Positions 33,513-44,711 of a DNA stretch of 64,000 bases are shown in pieces. This DNA is from Gordonia polyisoprenivorans (GTDB lineage: Bacteria; Actinomycetota; Actinomycetes; Mycobacteriales; Mycobacteriaceae). Within the stretch, counting starts at the first letter, position 1. Each line of letters begins with the position of its first letter. The stretch spans positions 3,720,001 to 3,784,000 of the forward strand of contig NZ_CP072203.1 in the NCBI RefSeq assembly GCF_017654315.1. Direction: 5' to 3'. Under the pieces are notes generated by a model. The model had not been told where the DNA came from, did not search any database, and saw nothing but the letters and a program-made list of their open reading frames with translations. Both the position numbers and the translations under genes were made by a program.

Positions 33513-34304
33513 TCAGAGGATGCCGCGAGCGACGAGTTCGGTGGTGACGACAACCGCGACGGCGCTGACGGCCAGCAGCGAGATCAGCACGAACAACTGC
33601 ATGATCGCCGCGGTGGTGACCGACGCGCCGCCCAGGACCATGCCGACGAACGCGCCCGGAATGGTGACCAACCCGACCGAGCGCGTCTGGTCGATGCCGG
33701 GGATCAGCGCTGTCGCCGCGGCGCTGCGGCTGATCTCCATCCTGGCCTCGCGCGGCACGAAACCCAATGACAGAGCTGCATCGACTTCGCCTCGCCGGGT
33801 GGTGAGTTCATCGTGAGCGCGACGGCCCGCCAACGACGTGGTGTTCATGGCACCACCGAACATGATTCCGGCGGTGGGGATGATCGCCAGACCAGTCGCC
33901 GGAAGCACCTCGAGCGCGACAATGCCGGCCACCACGACGATCGTCGGCACCGCAACCGGCAGCAAACACCACAGCGTGCTGCCAATGCCGGCCCGGATCG
34001 GCGCACGACGACCGACGATCCGGCCGGCCGACGTCGCCGCGGCCACCGTCGCCATGACTGCCACGAACAGCGTCGAGGCCCACAGCGCGCCGATCACAAC
34101 GGCCAGGACAGCGGCGAGCGCAGCCAGCTGTCCAGCGGCCCGAATGGCCGCAATCACCACCTGCCGTGCGTGTCCGGTAGCGCCGAAGTAGTTCACCAGT
34201 GCTGCGGCAACCACAAGTACAACCACCACAACCGCGAGCGCTGGTCCGATCCGCACCACCGCATTGCCGATATCGTTCACACCTTCATCATTGCCCTGCC
34301 GCAT
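33513..34304 (-). CDS. FetB/UPF0014-family ABC permease
   Basis: A 263-aa integral membrane protein with about seven hydrophobic segments (for example ALAVVVVVLVVAAALVNYFG and VAVPTIVVVAGIVALEVLPA). The FetB-type signatures are present: IRAAGQLAALAAVL, MFGGAMNTTSLAGRR and the cytosolic EVDAALSLGFVPREA loop. Members are permeases of the FetAB iron exporter. No ATPase partner is adjacent in this window, so the substrate remains open. The start at ATG 34304 is 46 bp downstream of the APC permease end. Confidence 0.85.
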   Translation of the reverse strand: MRQGNDEGVNDIGNAVVRIGPALAVVVVVLVVAAALVNYFGATGHARQVVIAAIRAAGQLAALAAVLAVVIGALWASTLFVAVMATVAAATSAGRIVGRRAPIRAGIGSTLWCLLPVAVPTIVVVAGIVALEVLPATGLAIIPTAGIMFGGAMNTTSLAGRRAHDELTTRRGEVDAALSLGFVPREARMEISRSAAATALIPGIDQTRSVGLVTIPGAFVGMVLGGASVTTAAIMQLFVLISLLAVSAVAVVVTTELVARGIL

Positions 34305-34350
34305 CGGCGGGCTCCGGTGGACACGTAGGCGCCGCCGGATCGACTCAGAC

Positions 34351-35619
34351 TCAAGCTCGACGCCGTGCGCTGACGAGGTAGACGATCGTGCCGCCCATCA
34401 GGACGGCCGCACCGGACACCACCGACGCGACAGGCAAACACACCGCCAGCACAAGCGCACCAATTACGCCCACCATGGGGATCACCCGCGGCGGACGCCC
34501 CTCCTGCGGCGAGAGTGTCCATGCCGCGGCATTCGCGATCAGGTAGTAGATGAGAACACCGAACGACGAAAAGCCAATCGCGTCACGCACATCCGCGAAT
34601 CCCACAACGACGGCAACCACGACGGCCACGGCCACCTCGGCACGATGCGGGACACCGAATCGGTCATGAATTGCGGCGAGAACGCTCGGCAGGTGACGGT
34701 CACGTGCCATGGCCAGCACGGTGCGCGAGACGCCCAGGAGGAGCGCAGCAAGCGAACCGAGAGCTGCGATCGCAGCTCCGAACCGCACCACCGAAACCAG
34801 CCAGTCCGCGCCGACCGACCGAACGGTGTCGACAAGCGGGGCAGTCGCCGACGCCAGCCGCACTGGGCCGAGAGCCGCGAGTGCGGCTACTGCCACCGCC
34901 GCATAAACGATCAAACTGATACCGAGTGCGATCGGAATGGCCAGCGGGATAACGCGTGCCGGGTCTCGAACCTCCTCCCCCAAGGTGGCGATACGGGCAT
35001 ACCCGGCGAACGCGAAGAACAACAGCCCGGCAGCTTGCAGTACCCCGCCGACAGAGACATCTCCACCAAGGGCAAGGCGGGCCGGGTCTGCCGACGACGA
35101 CGTTGCCACGCTGACCACCACCGCGGCCAGCACGGCGAGTACCACCGCGACGACGACCCTGGTGAGAAGAGCTGATTTCTGTATACCGCGGTAATTGACC
35201 GCGGCGATCGCGACCACGGCTGCGACGGCCACGCCGTGCATATGGCTCGGCCAGAGATAGCTGCCGACGGTCAACGCGATCGCCGCGCACGATGCGGTCT
35301 TCCCAACGACGAAGGACCAGCCGGCCAGGTAACCCCAGAAGGGTCCGAGACGTTGTCGGCCATAGACGTAGGTACCGCCCGCCGACGGATACCGGGCGGC
35401 GAGGCGGGCCGACGACGCCGCGTTGCAGTACGCCACGATTGCCGCGATCGCCAGACCGATCAGCAGCCCCGAGCCCGCAGCCTCCGCGGCGGGCCCCATC
35501 ACGGCGAACACTCCCGCACCGATCATCGACCCCAAGCCGATCATCACCGCGTCGAACAGACCGAGACGCCGGCGCAGCCGGGGACCCGAATCCTCGAAAT
35601 GCGGTTTCTCCGAAGTCAT
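34351..35619 (-). CDS. APC-superfamily amino acid permease
   Basis: 422 aa, about 12 membrane segments. The APC helix-1 motif MIGLGSMIGAGVFAVMGPAA, the helix-3 YPSAGGTYVYGRQRLGPFWG and the conserved helix-6 FFAFAGYARIATLGEEVRDP are all visible. It should be a proton-coupled amino acid or polyamine importer. The length is at the short end of the family. Followed by the FetB-like gene 46 bp downstream, perhaps co-transcribed. Confidence 0.9.
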   Translation of the reverse strand: MTSEKPHFEDSGPRLRRRLGLFDAVMIGLGSMIGAGVFAVMGPAAEAAGSGLLIGLAIAAIVAYCNAASSARLAARYPSAGGTYVYGRQRLGPFWGYLAGWSFVVGKTASCAAIALTVGSYLWPSHMHGVAVAAVVAIAAVNYRGIQKSALLTRVVVAVVLAVLAAVVVSVATSSSADPARLALGGDVSVGGVLQAAGLLFFAFAGYARIATLGEEVRDPARVIPLAIPIALGISLIVYAAVAVAALAALGPVRLASATAPLVDTVRSVGADWLVSVVRFGAAIAALGSLAALLLGVSRTVLAMARDRHLPSVLAAIHDRFGVPHRAEVAVAVVVAVVVGFADVRDAIGFSSFGVLIYYLIANAAAWTLSPQEGRPPRVIPMVGVIGALVLAVCLPVASVVSGAAVLMGGTIVYLVSARRRA

Positions 35620-35746
35620 AACGGCTCCTCGAGATCGTCAGGATCACAGATCGACAGAATCGTCTACAGGGCGAACGAGCCCTTGTCGCAGCGGTGAACT
35701 CCAGATGAAGAGCCAATCGCCACCGATACGGCAATCTCTGTAGCAG

Positions 35747-36453
35747 CTAACTCCGCAGCAGGTAACTCCGCAGCGCCGTCGCGAGCTCGTCCAGCCCGTC
35801 GAAGTATCCATCGAACCTGTCGGCGTCCGACGGCGCATCCCCGACAGGACGGTGAACGTACGCGGCTCGCATGCCGGCCGCCTGGGCCGCGCGGAGATCC
35901 CATGCGTGGGCAGCGACCATCAACATGTGGTCCGGGGGTGTGCCCGCGCTCTCGATCGCAAGGCGATACACCTCGGGCGACGGTTTGTACGTACGTACCT
36001 CTTCAGCGGAAAGTGCTCGATGCCAACGGAGTTCGGCATGGTTACCTAGTTCTTCCAGCGTCGCGACGCTCGAATTCGACAGCGCCAACACAGTGACGTG
36101 CTGCGCCAGTCGGTCGACTCCGGCCGGAGCATCTGCCCACGGACGAAGACGTCGCGTCGGGGCGGCGAGGCGGCGAGGCGGTCACGTCGTGCTGGATCAG
36201 TGAAGTCGGCGCGATCCATCACCAGACCGGCCGCCTCGGCATCGAGTTGGTCACTGTTGACGTAGTCGCGGAGCCCGCGGAGAATTCGTTGCTGCTGCTC
36301 CTCGATGTGCTCCTGCCACACGGCCAGCAACTCGGCAGCATCCTGTTTGTCGCCCACAGCCTCGGCGATCGCGGTTGTCAATCCCCCGGGCTCGTCGACA
36401 AGAGTGCCGAGCACATCGATGACGACAGTCGTGATCACTCCAAGTTCAGACAT
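35747..36453 (-). pseudogene. Type II haloacid dehalogenase (HAD), frameshifted
   Basis: The first part (from ATG 36453) has HAD motif I as TTVVIDVLGTLVDEPGG with the nucleophile Asp. Near 36165-36100 the frame changes; in the correct phase it resumes through VTVLALSNSSVATLEELGNH (motif II Ser), YKPSPEVYRLAIESAG (motif III Lys) and MLMVAAHAWDLRAAQAAGMR (motif IV). Joined, these give a complete L-2-haloacid dehalogenase of about 235 aa. The repeat CGGCGAGGCGGCGAGGCGG at the break is a natural indel hotspot, or a sequencing error site. Confidence 0.8.
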
Positions 36454-36514
36454 TGCTGAGCAGCCTACCTGCGCTGGGCTCGATTACCTCTCGCCGACAA
36501 GCCCTATCTCATCC

Positions 36515-37239
36515 TCAGCGACGCAACGATGGCTGCCCGGTGATCCATCCGGCGTCGACGGAGAGAAGGTTGGTCACGATGTGAGTGACGTCCCGAGGTG
36601 TTCCAACGCGACCGACGAGGGTGCCGGCCGCCGCCTTTTCGAGCATCGCACTATTGGGAGTCCCGTAGCCACCGACCTCGAAAAAGCCAGTGCCGGAGAC
36701 AAATCCCGGCGCAACAACGTTAGCGGTGATCCCCCGGGCTCCGGCTCGCAATGCAAGATCGCGTCCGTATCCGGCAACAGCGGCCTTCGCTGTGGCATAG
36801 GCCCGCCGCGGCCGTCAAGCTCCGAGGTCGATGCGATCAACACGATGCGCCCCCGATCGTCGACGACGCGCGGAAGCAGGCACTCGACGGGCAACACAGT
36901 GGAGAGGAGGTTCTTGTCCAGGGCGGCGACCCACCGCGCCCGCACCGCCTCGGGACTCGCGTCGTCACCCGAATCCCCTTGTCCCCCCGCCGCAGCGACC
37001 ATCCCGGTGACGGCACGGTCGCCGATCGCGGCAACGAGAGATCGGGCGCCCTCGACCGTGGAGACGTCTGCCACCACAACCTCGATGCACCCACCGCGGG
37101 CCGCCGCGGCGGTCTGGCGCTGCGGCTCCTCGCGTCGCCCGACAATGACGACAGTCTGGCCTTGTGCGGCGAGTCGTAGCGGGATGTCGCGGCCCATTCC
37201 GGTGCCGCCGCCGGTCACTACGTGCAGTTCGGATGCCAT
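36515..37239 (-). pseudogene. SDR oxidoreductase, frameshifted
   Basis: From ATG 37239: VTGGGTGMGRDI (NADP loop, followed by VGRRE), AAAGGQGD at the NNAG position and RIVLIASTSELDG with the catalytic Ser. Around 36805 the phase changes. The other frame then reads AYATAKAAVAGYG with Tyr and Lys, ITANVVAPGFVSGTGFF and DAGWITGQ. A single 1-base indel would restore one ~241-aa SDR. It is next to the frameshifted HAD gene. Confidence 0.8.
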
Positions 37240-37311
37240 GACACCGAGACTATCGGCGGCCCACAGGTCAAGGCCGACGCAGCAGCCGCCCGCTCGATCA
37301 CGCGTCGTACG

Positions 37312-37896
37312 TCAGCCCCGCGGCCGCAGCGCGTCGACGTAGAGGTCGAGAACGCGTCGCCGCTGCGCGTCGTCACGGCTGCGGGTCAGGCCGAGGAACA
37401 CCCCGAGTAGCGCGACGACGGCGTCATCGGCGCGCACGTCGGTCCGCAGGGTCCCATCTTCCGCGCCCGCAGCGAGTATGCGTTCGAGCGTCTCGCCGAT
37501 ACGTTCGCGCGTATCCCCAGCCACCACCGCACCTGACGCGATCGCTTGCGTAAAGGCTTCGGCCATACCGTGTTTGGTGGCAACGAAGGTGGCGTATCGA
37601 TCCAGCCAATGCCGCAACGTCTCGTCGGCGGAGTGCTTCTCCAAAAGACCGTCCGCGTAGTGGACGACGTCGTCGAGTTCGGACCGGTAGACCGCCTCGA
37701 CGAGTGCTTGTCGTGTCGCGAAGTTGCGGTACAGCGTGCCTACCCCGACCCCGGCTCGACGGGCCAGCGCATCAAAGGTGATGTCACCTTCGCCGGCGGT
37801 GAACGCATCACGAGCCGCCTCGATCAGCTTGGCCCGGTTGCGCACAGCATCGGCCCGCGGCTTTGCCGCAGTTCCGCGTGAACGATCGACGATCAA
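37312..37896 (-). CDS. TetR-family regulator
   Basis: About 194 aa. The HTH region is ITFDALARRAGVGVGTLYRNFATRQALVEAVYRSE, with a C-terminal domain ending in GVFLGLTRSRDDAQRRRVLD (TetR_C_49-like SbtR type). The longest frame starts inside the operator, so TTG 37896 is preferred though uncertain. It is divergent from the aldo/keto reductase gene, with two palindromes between them. It probably represses the reductase. Confidence 0.85.
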   Translation of the reverse strand: MIVDRSRGTAAKPRADAVRNRAKLIEAARDAFTAGEGDITFDALARRAGVGVGTLYRNFATRQALVEAVYRSELDDVVHYADGLLEKHSADETLRHWLDRYATFVATKHGMAEAFTQAIASGAVVAGDTRERIGETLERILAAGAEDGTLRTDVRADDAVVALLGVFLGLTRSRDDAQRRRVLDLYVDALRPRG

Positions 37897-37898
37897 GT

Positions 37899-37945
37899 GG
37901 AGGGCCCTCCGTTTGTGTACACTACAACCAAGCGGAGGTTCCTCC
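37899..37945. promoter_or_regulatory. Twin GGAGG-NN-CCTCC operators
   Basis: GGAGGGCCCTCC (37899-37910) and GGAGGTTCCTCC (37934-37945) are two perfect 12-bp palindromes of the same consensus, with centres 35 bp apart, between divergent TetR and aldo/keto reductase genes. They are likely TetR dimer sites. Confidence 0.75.
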
Positions 37946-37980
37946 ACTTACCTCGGAGTATTGCACACCCAGGAGCACAC

Positions 37981-38919
37981 ATGAGCGATCTCGGACCCAC
38001 CTCCGGTGGTTCGGCGATGCTGGCCGGCCACCAGGTCGCCCGCATCGGTTACGGCGCAATGCAACTCGATCGCCATCGACAAGACCCCGAGGCCGCGATC
38101 GCGGTTCTCCGTCATGCCGTCGATCACGGCGTCGACCACGTAGACACCGCACAGTTCTACGGAGACGGTTTCGTGAACTCCGTGATCGCCCGAGCGATCG
38201 ACGCCGACAGCGACGTCGTCATCGCCTCCAAAGTCGGCGCAGCCACCAATCCTGGTGGCGCTCACCCCATGCGACCTGCACAGCGTCCGGCCGAGCTTCG
38301 CGCCGCAGTCGAGGACAACCTGCGCACCCTGCGACGGGAACGGCTACCTCTGGTCAATCTCCGACGACTGGAGATCGGTCCGGGTCTCGCTGCGACCGGC
38401 GAGCAGATCGTCGATGTCGACGATCAAATGGCCGAGATGGTGGCGATGCGCGACGAGGGCAAGATCGATGAGATCGGTATCAGTGCAGTACGCATCGAAA
38501 CGGTGCGTCACCTCCTGCCAGCCGGAATCGCCTGTGCCCAAAACCCTTACAGCGTCCTCGATCGGCGTTTCGAGAGTCTCCTCGACCTGTGCCTCGAACA
38601 CGAGATGGCGTGGGTTCCCTACTTTCCACTCGGTTCTGCATTCCCCGGCATCCCGAAGGTGGGCGAGAATCCCGTCGTCATCGACATCGCCCGAGATCTC
38701 GATGTCTCCCCCGCCCAGGTCGGCCTGGCGTGGCTACTGGCCCACTCGCCGAACACCCTGCTGATCCCCGGAACATCCGACATCGGGCACCTCGACGCCA
38801 ACCTCGCAGTCGGCGACATCACCTTGAATCCAGAATCCGTTACCGCTCTCGACGCACTGGGCGCCGCAACCACGACCGCCCCCATCGAAACGCCGCGATG
38901 GCCCGCCGAGGCACGCTGA
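37981..38919 (+). CDS. Aldo/keto reductase
   Basis: 312 aa from ATG 37981 (MSDLGPTSGGSAMLAGHQVA). A TIM-barrel AKR: IGYGAMQL start, DHVDTAQFYGDG with catalytic Asp and Tyr, VVIASKVG with Lys. The usual His-containing strand is LPLVNLRRLE, so the His seems absent. The tail has QNPYSVLDRR, GLAWLLAHSPNTLLIPGTSD and the NADPH-binding region. Controlled in all likelihood by the divergent TetR. Confidence 0.9.
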   Translation: MSDLGPTSGGSAMLAGHQVARIGYGAMQLDRHRQDPEAAIAVLRHAVDHGVDHVDTAQFYGDGFVNSVIARAIDADSDVVIASKVGAATNPGGAHPMRPAQRPAELRAAVEDNLRTLRRERLPLVNLRRLEIGPGLAATGEQIVDVDDQMAEMVAMRDEGKIDEIGISAVRIETVRHLLPAGIACAQNPYSVLDRRFESLLDLCLEHEMAWVPYFPLGSAFPGIPKVGENPVVIDIARDLDVSPAQVGLAWLLAHSPNTLLIPGTSDIGHLDANLAVGDITLNPESVTALDALGAATTTAPIETPRWPAEAR

Positions 38920-38944
38920 GCTACGACGTCGACAGCCCACTCCA

Positions 38945-39556
38945 CTACCCGGCGCTCGGCTTCTCCCAGATCAGTGCATACCGGAACATCGCCAGTCTCC
39001 GAAAACGCGCTCCCGGCAACTGTTCTCGCGCACATCGACGTACCTCGGAATAGGAGTGCGGCGGGGGCAACACGATGGGTGCGGTGTGCTCCCAATAGCC
39101 GCGACGCCGCGACAGCCATTGATGTTGGAGTATGCCGACCAGGTGGAGTGCGTAGTCGGTGGGCCGTGAGGAGTGAGCCAGGCCGACGACCGCAACGACG
39201 CCACCGGGCGCAGTGAGCTCAGCCAATCGCTGCAGACCCGCTCGGAGATCGGGTAGATGGTGCAGCGTGGCGACCGACGCGACCACATCGAAGGTCCGCT
39301 CGAACGGGTAACTCGTCACGTCGCCGCACATCCACTCGACCCCCTCGGCTTCGCCTCGTGCCCGATTCAGCACTGCGGCATCGGAGTCGATCGCAGACAC
39401 GTCGTCGAGACGTGCGAACAGGTCGACGGCCAACAGCCCGTCGCCGGTCCCCACGTCGAGTGCCGTTCGCGCATCCGAGGGAATCGCGTCGAGGATCAAC
39501 TGGTGATAGTGGATGTTGTGGTTCCGCCTTCGACGAGCCGGATCGGTACGCGACAC
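38945..39556 (-). CDS. Class I SAM-dependent methyltransferase
   Basis: 203 aa, GTG start at 39556. TALDVGTGDGLLAVDLF is motif I, SAIDSDAAVLNRAR motif II and FDVVASVATLHHLPDLRAGL the Methyltransf_11 motif III; VAVVGLAHSS follows. The first residues (MSRTDPARRRRNHNIHYHQL) are conserved in an actinobacterial methyltransferase group. The substrate is unknown. Convergent with the aldo/keto reductase and divergent from the hydrolase at 39669. Confidence 0.88.
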   Translation of the reverse strand: MSRTDPARRRRNHNIHYHQLILDAIPSDARTALDVGTGDGLLAVDLFARLDDVSAIDSDAAVLNRARGEAEGVEWMCGDVTSYPFERTFDVVASVATLHHLPDLRAGLQRLAELTAPGGVVAVVGLAHSSRPTDYALHLVGILQHQWLSRRRGYWEHTAPIVLPPPHSYSEVRRCAREQLPGARFRRLAMFRYALIWEKPSAG

Positions 39557-39668
39557 ATCTCGACGGTAGCAATCGCCACATCCGCAATCGCCACATCGGC
39601 CGATGACTTGCGCGGCTCGGCCGAGTCAGTACCTGCATCACATCCACAACAACGTCCGGAGGACCGCG

Positions 39669-40451
39669 ATGCCGTTGGCACTGTATTTCGAGAAGCACGG
39701 CGACTCCGGTGGGCCACGGCCACCGCTCGTCCTGGTCCACGGTGGCGCGGGCACGATAGCGACCAACTGGGAGTACGTGATCCCCGCACTGGCCGCCGAC
39801 CGGCTCATCATCGGCGTCGAGCTCCAGGGTCATGGCCACACCCCGCATGCCGATCGCCCCCACACGTTCGAGAATTCCGCCGACGACATCGCCGCACTCC
39901 TCGGTGACCTCGACATCCCGCGCGTCGACATCCTGGGATTCAGCAACGGCGGGCCGACCGTGCTCCGGTTCGCCCAGCGACACCCGGCACTGACCGGGCG
40001 ATGCGTCATCGCGTCGGGTTTCGCGCGGCGCGACGGAATGATCCCCGGATTCTGGGACAACTTCGATGCCCCGACTGCCGATTCGATGCCTGATTCGCTC
40101 GCCGACGCGTATCGGGCGATCAATCCCGATCCCGGCGATCTCCAACGAATGTTCGATCTCGATGTCGCGGTGATGCGCGGGTTCCGGGACTGGGCCGACA
40201 CCGAGCTCGCAGCACTCGGCGCACCGATTCTGTTCGTCAGTGGCGACCACGACGTCGTCCTTCCCGAGCACACCGTGTGGATGGCGTCGGCAGTGGCCCG
40301 CGGCCGTGCGCTGATACTGCCTGCGGCGCACGGCGACTCTCTCGGATCGGTGGAAACCGGAGAACCCGACGCGGTGCTCACGCGCGCGTGTGTCGACCTG
40401 ATCCGACGCTTTCTCGACGAGGGATCAGTCGAAGCCGCTCGCGTCGGATGA
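39669..40451 (+). CDS. Alpha/beta hydrolase
   Basis: 260 aa from ATG 39669 (MPLALYFEKHGDSGGP) with GGAGG upstream. PLVLVHGGAGTIATNWEYV gives the oxyanion HG motif, ILGFSNGGPTVLRFA the nucleophile elbow (Ser in GFSNGG), ILFVSGDHDVVLPEH the Asp, and LPAAHGDSLG the catalytic His. It is close to lipolytic/haloperoxidase-type hydrolases. The substrate is unknown. Confidence 0.88.
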   Translation: MPLALYFEKHGDSGGPRPPLVLVHGGAGTIATNWEYVIPALAADRLIIGVELQGHGHTPHADRPHTFENSADDIAALLGDLDIPRVDILGFSNGGPTVLRFAQRHPALTGRCVIASGFARRDGMIPGFWDNFDAPTADSMPDSLADAYRAINPDPGDLQRMFDLDVAVMRGFRDWADTELAALGAPILFVSGDHDVVLPEHTVWMASAVARGRALILPAAHGDSLGSVETGEPDAVLTRACVDLIRRFLDEGSVEAARVG

Positions 40452-40543
40452 GCGAGTCCGAATTCCCGACACGTGTCGGGTGACGCACACCACAACGCGG
40501 ACGAGACTGACGTCACCGATCGACCGCAAGGAAAGGTGACGTC

Positions 40544-41514
40544 ATGGCCGACCTCAGGAATCTGGACCCGGAACTCGCAGCAGCGGTGACCATGCTCCCC
40601 CAGCTGGGCTTCGACGATCTCGAGGGCGCCCGAACGGGCTTCAACGCCCTGGTGCAAACCATGCTGGACGGTCTCGACCGAACCGGCGTCGAGTTGAAGC
40701 TCCTGTCCGCACCCGGCCTCGACGGCGACCCGGGGGTGCCGATCCGGTTCTTCACTCCGTCCGGTGCCGCCGGAGCCCTGCCGACACTGGTGTGGATTCA
40801 TGGTGGCGGTTTCGCCGTGGGGACCGCCGAGTCCAGCGATCCACTGTGCGTGGCGATCGCTCGCGAGCTGGGCATCGCCGTCGCCAATGTCGAGTACCGC
40901 CTCGCCCCCGAGACGCCCTTCCCCGGGCCTGTCAACGACTGCTATGCGGCCCTCGCCCATGTGCACGCCCACGCCGCGGAACTGGGCGTCGACCCGTCGC
41001 TGATCGCGGTCGGTGGGCAGAGCGCCGGCGGTGGGCTGGCGGCCGGCACCGTTCTGATGGCCCGCGACCGGGATGAGGTGCCGGTGGTGTTTCAGCTGCT
41101 CGACATCCCCGAACTCGACGATCGGTTGGCCACGACCTCGATGACCGAGTTCACCGACACTCCGATGTGGCATCGCCCCAACGCGATTCTGTCGTGGCAG
41201 TACTACCTCGGTCCCGACTACACGGGCCCGTCCGATGCGTCGGTGTCGAGCTACGCTGCACCGTCACGCGCCACCGACCTGTCGGGCCTGCCGCGCACCT
41301 ACGTTTCCACGATGGAACTCGATCCTCTGCGCGACGAGGGCATCGCTACGCCGTCGCGATGCTGCATGCCGGGGTCAGCGTCGAATTGCATTCGTTCCCC
41401 GGGACATTCCACGGCTCGTCGCTCATCGATGCCGCCGAGGTCAGCCGCCGTCAGACCGCGGAACTGATGGGCGCACTGGCACGAGCCTTGCGGGTGAGTT
41501 CACGGGTCTCGTAG
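40544..41514 (+). pseudogene. HSL-type esterase (alpha/beta hydrolase), frameshifted
   Basis: From ATG 40544: PTLVWIHGGGFAVG (HGGG oxyanion loop), YRLAPETPFP, AVGGQSAGGGLAAG (nucleophile Ser). After LDPLRDEGIA near 41343 the frame fails: one base appears missing, and the correct phase continues AVAMLHAGVSVELHSFPGTF with the catalytic His, then LMGALARALRVSSRVS to 41514. The restored protein would be ~320 aa, typical of family IV (hormone-sensitive lipase-like) esterases. The unrestored frame ends at 41467 without the His. Confidence 0.85.
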
Positions 41515-41523
41515 CGTGGTCGT

Positions 41524-42687
41524 GTGCAAGGTCTGATGTATCGCCTCGCCGAGCTCGACGCCGACTCGGCGGGGATGGTCCGGATCATCGACTACTTCGA
41601 CGCACTCCTGCGTCACGGCGCCGACGTCACCGAACTCCTGCGTGCCAGTGCGGTGCTCGCCGATTGCGTCGTCGGCATCAAGGCCAATGGACTGGTCACC
41701 CGGCGATGCACACCGCGAGGCGAATGGCGGCGTCCGCTGGAGGCCTCGGCGGCAACCACCTCCCGCGACATCATCCTCGACGACCACTGCATCGGCACGG
41801 TCTGGATCGAACGTCCGGGTACCGCCGTGGCGCTCGACGAGATGCTCGTCGACCGTCTGGCGCTGACGGCGGCGGCGATCATCCGGCCACACCGCGCGCA
41901 CTCCGACCTCGAGCAGTCCGCCGCCCTCCTGAACGCCGACGGGGCGGCTGCCGCGCTCGACGCGTGCAGCGCCCTCGACGTCGACCCGACCCTTCGTGTC
42001 CGCGTCGTGAGTCTGGCCGATCCGACCGGTCCGTCCGACCGTGTCGCGCACGTGGCCCAACGACTCGCCCGGCAACTCTCACCCGGCCGGCTGACCGCCG
42101 TCGCCACCGACCGCGATCAGCTCGTGGTCGTCACCGACCTCGACGAGACCGAGGCGGCGCTCTCGGCCGACCCGGCGGCGCACACCGTCGCCTCCGGGGT
42201 GTCACTGGAATCCGACGCCGCCACGCTCCATCGCTGGGTCGGCACTGCCCGGCTGGCGCAAAAGCACTGCGGCACAACGAACATGGTGTTCTGCGCCCAC
42301 GAGTTCGGCGCCCTGAACCTGTTGCTGACCGTCGCCCCGGAATCACTGTCGGCCATTCCTGACGTCGCTCGGTGCGACTACGTGCGCCAGAGCAAGAACG
42401 GCCCGGACCTGTTGGACACGCTGCGTGTCTACCTCCAGGTCGGCACACTGAGGGACACCGCCGAGCAAATGCACATGCACCACAGCAGCATTGCGACGCG
42501 CCTGAAATCGCTGTCGGCCGCCGTGCATTTCGACGTCACCGCCATCGAGAATCGTGCTCGGGCAACGGCGATGCTGCTCGTCGACGACGTACGCCGCGAC
42601 GCCGAGTCGCCGACGCCCCGAGAACCACGGCCCCGCCCCCACTGGTCCTGGAACCACGGTCCCCGGACCCACGAGAACCGAAGGCCG

Positions 42688-42690
<3 letters not shown>
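41524..42690 (+). CDS. PucR-type helix-turn-helix regulator without an evident stop
   Basis: GTG 41524 starts a ~370-aa regulator: an N-terminal sensory region (RIIDYFDALLRHGADVTELL), a GGDEF-like/CdaR middle domain (VAVATDRDQLVVVTDLDET region), and the C-terminal PucR HTH: GPDLLDTLRVYLQVGTLRDT, then HHSSIATRLKSLSAA. Family homology should end near 42620. However, no stop occurs in this phase until 44115, so the formal frame runs antisense through the whole gdhA gene. Either the stop was lost by an indel in the GC-rich tail or the true end is masked by an error. The end given is nominal. Confidence 0.7.
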
Positions 42691-44588
<1,898 letters not shown>

Positions 44589-44711
44589 GAACACCCTTCG
44601 TCGTCACATCAATGGTGAGGCGACCATACCCACCGGGGCGGGCAGGCAAACATCGACGCGGCTCATCGAGGACACCCCGACACCGGACAGCCGGACACGT
44701 AGCCTGGTGCG

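Noticed and set aside
39219..41173. Two long minus-strand frames (370 and 447 aa)
   Set aside because: Opposite the hydrolase and esterase genes, which show complete catalytic motifs on the plus strand.
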